Assembly: GCA_030637205.1 (NCBI GenBank)
Contig: DAOVVL010000115.1
Coordinates: forward strand, 1 to 6,592
From: Thalassospiraceae bacterium
GTDB lineage: Bacteria > Pseudomonadota > Alphaproteobacteria > Rhodospirillales > Magnetovibrionaceae
DNA: 6,592 nt
Direction of reading: 5' to 3'
Shown: positions 1-6,131 of the stretch, one piece after another
Layout: the number at the start of each line of letters is the position of its first letter
Position numbering within the stretch: the stretch's first letter is position 1
Notes under the pieces: generated by a model
Database searches by the model: none
What the model was told of the DNA's origin: nothing
What the model saw: the letters and a program-made list of their open reading frames with translations, nothing else
Position numbers and translations under genes: made by a program

Positions 1-1
1 A

Positions 2-295
2 AAAACCCCGGGGCCACACCAGCATTTTGCATCCACCCGCCTTCGCAGTGTCGAAGAAGGGCTGCCGCTGGTGCGTGTTGCCAATACCGGCATTTCCGGC
101 ATCATTGATGGCTATGGGCGGGTGCAGGCACGCCTTGAACTGTCTACCGCGGGCGCACTGGATGGCGACCTGCCCAAGCCCGTGGCCCAACCCACCTGGT
201 TTTCGCAGACCGGCAATGCACTTGGCCTTGCGCTGGCAGGGGGCTTGGCGCTGATGGGGTTTTTCCTCGGCCGTTTGGCCCACGGGCGCAAATAA
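2..295 (+). CDS. lnt: Apolipoprotein N-acyltransferase, C-terminal part (5' truncated)
   Basis: This is the last 97 codons of Lnt, the inner-membrane enzyme that transfers the third acyl chain from a phospholipid to the N-terminal cysteine of apolipoproteins, the last step of lipoprotein maturation. The open frame enters from the left window edge. It carries the nitrilase-fold signature GPHQHFASTRLRSVEEGLPL followed by VRVANTGISGIIDGYGRV, which in the family follows the catalytic cysteine region. That cysteine, and the Glu and Lys of the triad, lie upstream of the window. The last roughly 25 residues contain one hydrophobic segment (ALGLALAGGLALMGFFLG) ending in a basic tail (RLAHGRK), as expected for the C-terminal membrane helix. 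Lnt next to an XRE regulator and metK is a common alphaproteobacterial order. The frame ends in TAA at 293-295. Identity is from recognised motifs only. Confidence 0.93.
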   Translation, partial: KTPGPHQHFASTRLRSVEEGLPLVRVANTGISGIIDGYGRVQARLELSTAGALDGDLPKPVAQPTWFSQTGNALGLALAGGLALMGFFLGRLAHGRK

Positions 296-340
296 AGCTG
301 GAATTTGTCTGTTGGGAAAACTACCTCCAATAGTATGACG

Positions 341-361
341 GCCTTCGCACCGCGCGAGGGC
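341..361 (+). other. Strong RNA hairpin after lnt
   Basis: GCCTTCGC (341-348) pairs with GCGAGGGC (354-361) in eight base pairs (one G-T) around a five-base loop, 45 bases after the lnt stop. It is followed by AAAA and a run of seven G, not by T, so it is not a canonical intrinsic terminator. It may protect the lnt mRNA 3' end or help factor-dependent termination. Function is inferred from position only. Confidence 0.45.
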
Positions 362-386
362 AAAAGGGGGGGCCGGCGTCGTACGC

Positions 387-415
387 TTGACCCCTTTGTG
401 GGCCAAGGGTATAGA
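387..415 (+). promoter_or_regulatory. Sigma70-type promoter of the XRE regulator gene
   Basis: TTGACC (387-392) is separated by exactly 17 bases from TATAGA (410-415), giving 5/6 and 4/6 matches to the -35 and -10 consensus. The predicted start near 421-423 leaves an AT-rich leader of about 60 bases before the regulator ATG at 482. The -35 box lies at the 3' side of a dyad (AAAGGGG 363-369 with CCCCTTT 391-397), so a repressor site is conceivable. This is the best promoter match in the gap. Confidence 0.6.
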
Positions 416-481
416 TGTTTTAAAGCGATTAACGCCTTGAAAACATTATAAAAATAATAATTAAAAACTGGACCCCAACCC

Positions 482-949
482 ATGACCACAAAAACAAGAA
501 AACGAAGCCGTGCTCAACAAACGCTCATTGGCGTGCCCCGTCCGGTCGATATTCATGTTGGCCAGCGGTTACGTCAGCGCAGAACTTTACTGGGCCTCAG
601 TCAGGAAAAACTGGGTGAAGCGGTGGCCTTGACCTTCCAGCAAATCCAGAAGTACGAGCGTGGTGCCAACCGCATTGGCGCCAGCCGCCTGTTCCAGCTG
701 GCCCAGGTGTTGGACGTATCCGTCGGTTATTTCTTCGAGGATATGCCCGGCGAGGTGAAAAAAACCCGCGGCGAGCACGCCCAGGGCAAGCCGTTGGAAG
801 AGCTTGAGTTTCTCCATACCGATGATCCCCTGGCACGGCGCGAAACCCTTGAACTGGTTCGTGCCTATTACAAGATCACCGACCCCAAGCTGCGTAAACG
901 GGTGTTTGAGCTGACCAAGTCGATCGCCGCTTCCATCGGCTCTAAATGA
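482..949 (+). CDS. XRE-family helix-turn-helix transcriptional regulator
   Basis: A 155-residue DNA-binding protein. After a basic N-terminal tail (KTRKRSR) a Cro/C1-type HTH occupies about residues 26-85, beginning VGQRLRQRRTLLGLSQEKLG, with the recognition helix around ALTFQQIQKYERGANRI and the closing helices RLFQLAQVLDVSVGYFFED. The second half (about 90-155) has no recognised ligand domain and ends in a helical stretch (ETLELVRAYYKITDPKLRKRV). Proteins of this type are widespread in alphaproteobacteria. One member next to an lnt homologue in Sinorhizobium was described as the acid-induced regulator PhrR, so a stress-response or autoregulatory role is possible, but the target here is unknown. 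The ATG at 482 has only a weak Shine-Dalgarno (TGGA 469-472). It has its own promoter upstream and a terminator downstream, so it is probably monocistronic. The family call is firm, the function open. Confidence 0.92.
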   Translation: MTTKTRKRSRAQQTLIGVPRPVDIHVGQRLRQRRTLLGLSQEKLGEAVALTFQQIQKYERGANRIGASRLFQLAQVLDVSVGYFFEDMPGEVKKTRGEHAQGKPLEELEFLHTDDPLARRETLELVRAYYKITDPKLRKRVFELTKSIAASIGSK

Positions 950-967
950 GCGGTTTTGCGCTTTTTT
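944..967 (+). terminator. Intrinsic terminator of the XRE regulator gene
   Basis: AGCG (949-952) pairs with CGCT (959-962) around a GTTTTG loop, followed directly by T at 963-967. The A residues at 944-946 can extend pairing into the T run. The stem overlaps the TGA stop. The stem is short, so strength is uncertain, but position and T tract fit a Rho-independent terminator separating this gene from the metK leader. Confidence 0.55.
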
Positions 968-994
968 AAAAAACATTGACCCAAAAGCCAAAGA

Positions 995-1023
995 TTGTCA
1001 CAAGAACGGGCGTTGCCTAACTA
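995..1023 (+). promoter_or_regulatory. Possible metK promoter (weak match)
   Basis: A metK promoter should lie between the terminator ending at 967 and the riboswitch starting at 1051. The better -35 like boxes are TTGACC (976-981) and TTGTCA (995-1000). The latter is followed after 17 bases by TAACTA (1018-1023), a poor -10. Neither pairing is convincing. A start near 1030 would place the riboswitch close to the RNA 5' end, as is usual. Confidence 0.25.
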
Positions 1024-1050
1024 AGGGTAGCGCCCGATCGGTTTGATCGG

Positions 1051-1099
1051 CGTGGACGGATTTGGACCGCTTGCCACCACGAAAAAAAGGCTAAGTGGG
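1051..1099 (+). promoter_or_regulatory. SAM-II riboswitch in the metK leader
   Basis: A compact H-type pseudoknot matching the SAM-II class, which binds S-adenosylmethionine and switches off methionine/SAM genes in alphaproteobacteria. P1 is CGTGG (1051-1055) with CCACG (1077-1081). The P1 loop carries the class signature GATTT (1059-1063) and then CCGCTTGCC (1067-1075), which pairs back with GGCTAAGTGG (1089-1098). That P2 has nine pairs (one G-U) with U1092 bulged. An A-rich linker (1082-1088) joins the stems, as in known members. U1062, U1071/U1072 and U1092 correspond by alignment from memory to the ligand-contact uridines of the crystallised SAM-II RNA. The 3' strand runs into GGGTG, a weak Shine-Dalgarno-like sequence for an ATG at 1110. 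The element lies 89 bases before metK, the SAM synthetase gene, so feedback by the product is the obvious role. Not checked against a covariance model. Confidence 0.86.
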
Positions 1100-1109
1100 T
1101 GCGGAAATC

Positions 1110-1157
1110 ATGTCGGCCAGTTCGCTGGCGATTGTTATAGCCGCCCCGGGTCCCTGA
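1110..1157 (+). CDS. Possible 15-codon leader ORF between riboswitch and metK
   Basis: ATG at 1110 opens a frame reading MSASSLAIVIAAPGP and closes with TGA at 1155-1157, 30 bases before the metK ATG and in the same phase as metK. The start is 10 bases after GGGTG (1095-1099 region), whose bases form the 3' strand of the riboswitch pseudoknot, so a SAM-bound riboswitch would mask its ribosome site. A closer GGA (1103-1105) is also available. The frame is short enough to occur by chance and no homologue is known to me. The claim rests on the placement relative to the riboswitch and hairpin, not on peptide sequence. Confidence 0.35.
   Translation: MSASSLAIVIAAPGP
1116..1138 (+). terminator. 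UUCG-capped hairpin, possible attenuator of metK
   Basis: GCCAG (1116-1120) and CTGGC (1125-1129) form a perfect five-pair stem closed by the very stable tetraloop TTCG. It is followed by GATTGTTAT, only weakly T-rich. It lies 17 bases after the SAM-II pseudoknot and could be the expression platform (weak intrinsic or Rho-assisted terminator). TTGCCA (1071-1076), part of the riboswitch P2, can alternatively pair with TGGCGA (1126-1131), the hairpin's 3' arm, as an antiterminator would. Termination itself is an inference. Confidence 0.4.
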
Positions 1158-1187
1158 GCATTTAATTTCAGAACTTGGAGCAGTTGC

Positions 1188-2375
<1,188 letters not shown>

Positions 2376-2385
2376 ACCGGATCAG

Positions 2386-3105
2386 ATGCGTGAAGGCGAG
2401 AAGCCTTCGCGTGACGATCCCATTCGTTCCTTTGGCCGGCGGCGGGGCAAAAAGCTTCGCCCCGGCCAAGAACGTTTGCTGGCGGAATTTCTGCCGACCA
2501 TCACGTTTGATCCATCTGCTGATTTCAATTCCCAGTTTGGAAATGGTCATGGCAATGGCCAAGGTGAAGCCAAAAAAGAAATATGGATGGAAATCGGTTT
2601 CGGCGGCGGTGAACATTTGGCCGCTCAGGCAGACCTTAACCCCGACATCGGCTTTATCGGCTGCGAGCCGTTCATTAACGGCGTGGTCAAGCTGGCATCG
2701 CAACTGAAAGCCAAAGGCCTGAAAAACGTACGCGTGTGGGCCGATGATGTGCGCATGATTTTCGATGGCGTGCCCGATCAGGCTTTAAGCCGCGTCTTTA
2801 TCCTGTTTCCCGATCCGTGGCCGAAAAAACGCCATTCCAAGCGCCGCCTGCTGACCGCCCAGACGCTTGATCAACTGGCGCGCATGATGAAACCGGGTGC
2901 CGAGCTGCGCATCGCGTCTGATCACGCAGACTATGTTCGCTGGGCGCTGGGCCAAGTTCTGGCGCACCCGGCATTTGCGTGGACGGCCGAAAGCGTTCGC
3001 GACTGGAAGCACCCGCCCGCTGACTGGGTCGAAACCCGCTATCAGCAAAAGGCCCGGGCGCGGGGCATTGGCGCCACCTTCCTGATATTTCGCCGCAGGG
3101 CCTGA
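2386..3105 (+). CDS. trmB: tRNA (guanine-N7-)-methyltransferase
   Basis: TrmB methylates N7 of G46 in the variable loop of tRNAs with SAM as donor. From the ATG at 2386 the product is 239 residues, the usual family length. The N terminus IRSFGRRRGKKLRPGQ (13-28) is the alphaproteobacterial hallmark. SAM-binding motif I is EIGFGGGEHLAAQA (69-82), the acidic end of the following strand is GCEPF (92-96), the signature FPDPWPKKRHSKRR spans 141-154, and the C-terminal tRNA/active-site motif is ETRYQQKARARG (216-227). An Asn/Gly-rich stretch (NSQFGNGHGNGQG, 48-60) precedes motif I and looks like a flexible linker. An in-frame ATG at 2353 would overlap metK by 23 bases and add eleven residues not typical of the family, so 2386 is preferred, although its Shine-Dalgarno (GGA 2379-2381) is weak and close. 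Translational coupling to metK may help initiation. Confidence 0.95.
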   Translation: MREGEKPSRDDPIRSFGRRRGKKLRPGQERLLAEFLPTITFDPSADFNSQFGNGHGNGQGEAKKEIWMEIGFGGGEHLAAQADLNPDIGFIGCEPFINGVVKLASQLKAKGLKNVRVWADDVRMIFDGVPDQALSRVFILFPDPWPKKRHSKRRLLTAQTLDQLARMMKPGAELRIASDHADYVRWALGQVLAHPAFAWTAESVRDWKHPPADWVETRYQQKARARGIGATFLIFRRRA

Positions 3106-3155
3106 ACCTTGCCCAAGCGGCAGATAACCGGGATTTTGCGCGAATTATGGTCGAT

Positions 3156-3187
3156 TTGACTTGTCTTTTAGGGGGGCTGGGTGTAAA
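3156..3187 (+). promoter_or_regulatory. Candidate promoter of the rimP-nusA-infB operon
   Basis: TTGACTTGTC at 3156-3165 contains two overlapping -35 like boxes: TTGACT at 3156 and TTGTCT at 3161. The best -10 like sequence downstream is TGTAAA (3182-3187), 15 bases after the second box and 20 after the first, so spacing is not ideal for either. A promoter is expected somewhere before the terminator at 3244 if that acts as an attenuator. Low-certainty call. Confidence 0.3.
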
Positions 3188-3196
3188 AAACGCCCA
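3178..3196 (+). other. Leader hairpin, possible anti-antiterminator
   Basis: TGGGTG (3178-3183) pairs with CGCCCA (3191-3196), six pairs with one T-G, around the loop TAAAAAA. No T tract follows, so it is not itself a terminator. Its 3' arm overlaps GCCCATC (3192-3198), which can instead pair with the 5' arm of the terminator at 3244. This fits an alternative-structure switch. Confidence 0.4.
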
Positions 3197-3243
3197 TCAA
3201 TCAATACCTAAGTCTCGCTGGTTCGCTTAAGGATCAGGTTTGA

Positions 3244-3273
3244 GGTGGGCCCCCGGGCCCGCCTTTTGTATTT
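3244..3273 (+). terminator. Strong intrinsic terminator/attenuator before rimP
   Basis: GGTGGGCC (3244-3251) pairs with GGCCCGCC (3256-3263) in eight pairs (one T-G), almost all G-C, with a four-base loop CCCG, followed by TTTTGTATTT (3264-3273). This is a textbook Rho-independent terminator, ending 48 bases before the rimP ATG. It may end the metK-trmB transcript, or act as a conditional terminator in the rimP-nusA-infB leader. GCCCATC (3192-3198) can pair with its 5' arm GGTGGGC (3244-3250) and would block it. I see no good promoter between it and rimP. Confidence 0.8.
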
Positions 3274-3321
3274 CTGGGGCTTAACTGGCGGCTTGGGTGT
3301 TTTGTTAGGACGAGAAGAAAA

Positions 3322-3816
3322 ATGGACGCAGCCCAAAGGGTCGAACAGATTATCAGCCCCGCCGCCGAAGACCTGGGGTTTGAGATTGTGCGCGTGCAAC
3401 TGTCGGGCGACAAACGCCCCCGCTTGCAGGTGATGGCCGAACCCAATGACGGCAGCAACATGGAAGTAGGCGACTGTGCAACCCTCAGCCGCGCTATCTC
3501 CGCAGTACTTGATGTAGAAGACCCGATCCCGGCCGAGTACACGCTTGAGGTTTCATCGCCGGGTATTGACCGTCCGCTAACGCGGGCAAAAGATTTCGAC
3601 CGCTGGAAGGGATTTGAAGCCCGCGTCGAAATGAACCAGATGATTAGTGGACGCAAACGCTTTACCGGCAAGTTGCTGGGCCTTGGCGAAAATGATGTGA
3701 TCCGCATTGAAGTGGACGGCGAAACACACGATTTGCCGTTTGATGATTTATACCGCGCTAAACTGTTGTTGACCGATGAGCTCATTCAGGCGGCAACACG
3801 CGAACAGAGCGCATAA
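3322..3816 (+). CDS. rimP: Ribosome maturation factor RimP
   Basis: RimP binds the free 30S subunit and helps late assembly of its 3' head region, including uptake of S12. The 164-residue product has the two family domains: an N-terminal alpha/beta domain (about 1-86) and a C-terminal Sm-like beta-barrel (about 90-155). Diagnostic sequences are DLGFEIVRVQLSG (17-29), the strongly conserved YTLEVSSPGIDRPLT (73-87), and the barrel strands RFTGKLLGLGENDVIRIEVD (113-132) ending in PFDDLYRAKLL. The ATG at 3322 is preceded by AGGA (3307-3310) and the purine-rich GAGAAG, both usable as ribosome sites. It is first in the rimP-nusA-ylxR-infB operon, 12 bases before nusA, and lies directly behind the strong terminator/attenuator. 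Confidence 0.96.
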   Translation: MDAAQRVEQIISPAAEDLGFEIVRVQLSGDKRPRLQVMAEPNDGSNMEVGDCATLSRAISAVLDVEDPIPAEYTLEVSSPGIDRPLTRAKDFDRWKGFEARVEMNQMISGRKRFTGKLLGLGENDVIRIEVDGETHDLPFDDLYRAKLLLTDELIQAATREQSA

Positions 3817-3828
3817 GGGATATTGACC

Positions 3829-5424
3829 ATGAGCAAGCAAACTATTCAGACCACCGGCGTGCATGTACGCCCCGAACTTTTAACCGTTGCCGATACCGTC
3901 GCACGCGACAAAGGCATTGATCGCGACGAAGTGCTTGATGCGATGGAACAGGCCATCCAGAGGGCCGGTCGTTCAAAGTATGGCCACGAACACGATATTC
4001 GTGCCCACATCGACCGCACGTCTGGCGAAATTTCGTTGGCGCGTTATGTCGAAGTGGTGGAAGAAGTTGAAAACGAACACACCGAAATCAACTTGAAGGA
4101 CGCCCTGAAAAAAGACGATGAAATTGAACTGGGCGGCTTTTTGGTTGATCCGCTGCCGCCGATCGATTTCGGGCGCATCGCCGCACAGACCGCCAAACAG
4201 GTGATCGTGCAAAAGGTTCGCGAAGCCGAACGCAAGCGCCAGTATGCAGAATTCAAGGATCGCATCGGCGAAGTGGTCAACGGCATCGTCAAACGTATCG
4301 AGTTCGGCAACGTCATCGTTGATCTTGGTCGTGGCGAAGCCCTGATGCGCCGTGATGAAACCATCCCGCGCGAACACTTCAACAACGGCGACCGTGTGCG
4401 TGCTTACATCATGGACGTGCGTGAAGAACAGCGCGGCCCGCAAATCTTTCTTTCGCGCACCCATCCTGAATTCATGTCCAAACTGTTTGCGCAGGAAGTT
4501 CCGGAAATTTATGACGGCATCATCGAAATTAAATCGGTGGCCCGTGATCCTGGATCGCGCGCAAAAATCGCCGTCATCAGTCACGACAGCTCCATCGACC
4601 CGGTTGGCCCGTGTATTGGTATGCGCGGTTCGCGCGTGCAAGCGGTGGTCGGCGAACTGCAAGGTGAAAAGATCGACATCATTCCGTGGTCACCGGACCC
4701 GGCGATGTTCATCGTGAACGGACTTGCGCCTGCCGAAGTGACCAAGGTCGTGTTGGATGAAGAAAACAACAAGATCGAAGTCGTGGTTCCCGATGACCAG
4801 CTTTCGCTGGCTATTGGCCGTCGTGGTCAGAACGTGCGTTTGGCATCGCAGCTTTCGGGTTGGGAAATTGATATCCTGACCGAAGCGGAAGAAACCGAAC
4901 GCCGTCAGGAAGAATCGCGCCTGCGTTCCGATATGTTCATCGAGGCACTGGACGTTGACGACATGATTGCACAACTGCTGGTAACCGAAGGCTTCACGTC
5001 CATTGAAGAAGTGGCGTTCGTGCCGCTTGACGATCTGGCGATGATCGACGGTTTTGATGAAAGCGTCGCCGAAGAGTTGAGCGCCCGTGCGCGTAACTTC
5101 CTTGAACAGCGCGACGAAGAACTGGCTGCCAAGTGCAAGGAAATGGGTGTCGAGGCCGACATGATCTCGGTTGAGGGCATTTCCATTGAAATGGCTGCCA
5201 AACTGGGTGAGCAGGGCGTCAAAACCCGCGACGACCTGGCCGATCTGGCAGGCGACGAGCTGCGTGAAATGCTGCCGCTCGCCAAGCTCAATCAGGCCAA
5301 GGCCGATGAAATCATCATGGCGGCACGCGCCCACTGGTTTGCCGATGATCCGGCGCCTGAAACTGAACACGATGCGTCACCCGAAGCTGAGGATGACGCA
5401 GCCACGGAAGAAAAGGGCGCTTAA
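3829..5424 (+). CDS. nusA: Transcription termination/antitermination factor NusA
   Basis: NusA binds RNA polymerase and nascent RNA, promotes pausing and intrinsic termination, and joins antitermination complexes on rRNA operons. The product is 531 residues. Domains in order: N-terminal polymerase-binding domain (about 1-140), S1 domain (about 145-210, starting GEVVNGIVKRIEFGNVIVDL), KH1 with GMRG at 264-267, KH2 with IGRRGQN at 329-335, then two helix-hairpin-helix type acidic repeats (about 362-430 and 435-505) like the AR1/AR2 repeats of E. coli NusA. A very acidic tail rich in Glu, Asp, Ala and Pro fills 506-531. The ATG at 3829 is chosen because AAGGGA (3815-3820) lies eight bases upstream. 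A TTG two codons earlier (3823) is less likely. It lies between rimP and the ylxR-type gene in the classical operon. NusA feedback on the leader terminator before rimP is a reasonable but untested idea. Confidence 0.98.
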   Translation: MSKQTIQTTGVHVRPELLTVADTVARDKGIDRDEVLDAMEQAIQRAGRSKYGHEHDIRAHIDRTSGEISLARYVEVVEEVENEHTEINLKDALKKDDEIELGGFLVDPLPPIDFGRIAAQTAKQVIVQKVREAERKRQYAEFKDRIGEVVNGIVKRIEFGNVIVDLGRGEALMRRDETIPREHFNNGDRVRAYIMDVREEQRGPQIFLSRTHPEFMSKLFAQEVPEIYDGIIEIKSVARDPGSRAKIAVISHDSSIDPVGPCIGMRGSRVQAVVGELQGEKIDIIPWSPDPAMFIVNGLAPAEVTKVVLDEENNKIEVVVPDDQLSLAIGRRGQNVRLASQLSGWEIDILTEAEETERRQEESRLRSDMFIEALDVDDMIAQLLVTEGFTSIEEVAFVPLDDLAMIDGFDESVAEELSARARNFLEQRDEELAAKCKEMGVEADMISVEGISIEMAAKLGEQGVKTRDDLADLAGDELREMLPLAKLNQAKADEIIMAARAHWFADDPAPETEHDASPEAEDDAATEEKGA

Positions 5425-5459
5425 AACATCGCAAAAGGGGCCATTTCGGGAGCAAGCCC

Positions 5460-6125
5460 ATGGGTGAAGAGATCCACGTTGATCAAAAAGGCGATCAAAC
5501 TGAACAAAACGGATCGTTACGGCGTTGCATCGTTACCAATGAGCGCAAACCGCCCGTTGAAATGCTCCGTTTTGTGATTGGTCCCGAAGGCCAGGCGGTG
5601 TTTGATGTGGCCGGGAAATTGCCGGGCCGGGGTTTGTGGTTGAGCGCCGGTGCGGATATGTTACAAACTGCCGCACACAAGGGCGCTTTTGCCCGTGCTG
5701 CCAAGGCGCAGGTCAAGGTGCCTGACGATCTTGAGGACCAGGTAAAGGGTCTGTTGAAAAAACGTTGTTTGAGCCACTTGGGATTGGCCAAACGTGCGGG
5801 CCAGGTTACGGCGGGATTTGAAAAAGTCCGCGCCCGGTTAAAAAAAGGCGGTGTCGGCGTGTTAATCGAAGCATCCGACGCCAGGCCCGATGGCCGCGCC
5901 AAGGTGGAAGCCCTGGCCAAGGCTGTCGCAGGCGAAACGCCGATCATTGCGTTGTTTGAACGCAGCGATCTGGCAAACGCCATCGGTCGCGAAGAAGCCG
6001 TCCATCTGGTGATAGAACCGGGTCGACTGGCCGAAGGATTTTTGAACGATGCGTCCAGACTGGCGAAAGTGCTGGGCCGGGACGCAGATGGAACTGAAGA
6101 AATAAACGACGCAAGAGAGAATTAG
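5460..6125 (+). CDS. YlxR (DUF448) - L7Ae-like fusion, RNA-binding protein
   Basis: A 221-residue protein joining two modules that are separate genes (ylxR and ylxQ) between nusA and infB in Firmicutes. The YlxR/DUF448 domain spans about residues 19-90, with RRCIVTNERKPPVEMLRFVI and the family hallmark AGKLPGRGLWLSA (51-63). The L7Ae/L30e-like domain spans about 97-205 (HLGLAKRAGQVTAGFEKVR, then VGVLIEASDARPDG and PIIALFERSDL), a fold that binds kink-turn RNA. The second cysteine of the YlxR R-C-x-x-C type motif is replaced (CIVT), which I believe is common in alphaproteobacterial members. Bacillus YlxR has been linked to RNase P modulation; whether this one does so is unknown. The ATG at 5460 follows GGGAG (5448-5452) by seven bases. 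The protein ends six bases before infB. Family assignment is firm, the cellular role uncertain. Confidence 0.94.
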   Translation: MGEEIHVDQKGDQTEQNGSLRRCIVTNERKPPVEMLRFVIGPEGQAVFDVAGKLPGRGLWLSAGADMLQTAAHKGAFARAAKAQVKVPDDLEDQVKGLLKKRCLSHLGLAKRAGQVTAGFEKVRARLKKGGVGVLIEASDARPDGRAKVEALAKAVAGETPIIALFERSDLANAIGREEAVHLVIEPGRLAEGFLNDASRLAKVLGRDADGTEEINDAREN

Positions 6126-6131
6126 GAAGCC

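Noticed and set aside
437..465. Second promoter candidate TTGAAA with AT-rich sequence before the regulator ATG
   Set aside because: The -10 like hexamers lie at poor spacing (12 or 15 bases), and a start there would leave almost no leader. The TTGACC-N17-TATAGA match upstream is clearly better.
112..489. 125-codon open frame on the minus strand across lnt and the lnt-regulator gap
   Set aside because: It lies antisense to lnt and the following promoter region, has no recognisable domain, and its composition is that of a reverse-strand shadow.
3179..3195. GGGTG...CGCCC hairpin as an intrinsic terminator after trmB
   Set aside because: The A run is in the loop and no T tract follows, so it cannot be a + strand intrinsic terminator.
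3200..3243. Possible tRNA before rimP (E. coli has metY there; a GGTTCG string occurs near 3220)
   Set aside because: No cloverleaf, no GGTTCGAATCC-type T arm and no acceptor stem could be assembled. Only a bulged hairpin (CCTAAG with CTTAAGG) is present.
3823..3828. TTG start for nusA two codons before the ATG
   Set aside because: The Shine-Dalgarno AAGGGA at 3815-3820 is only two bases from the TTG but eight from the ATG at 3829, so the ATG is the better start.
3973..4662. 229-codon minus-strand frame inside nusA (and a similar 226-codon one at 4690-5370)
   Set aside because: Both are antisense to clearly coding nusA domains and are His/Phe-rich, as reverse complements of GAA/AAG-rich genes typically are. 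No domain is recognisable.
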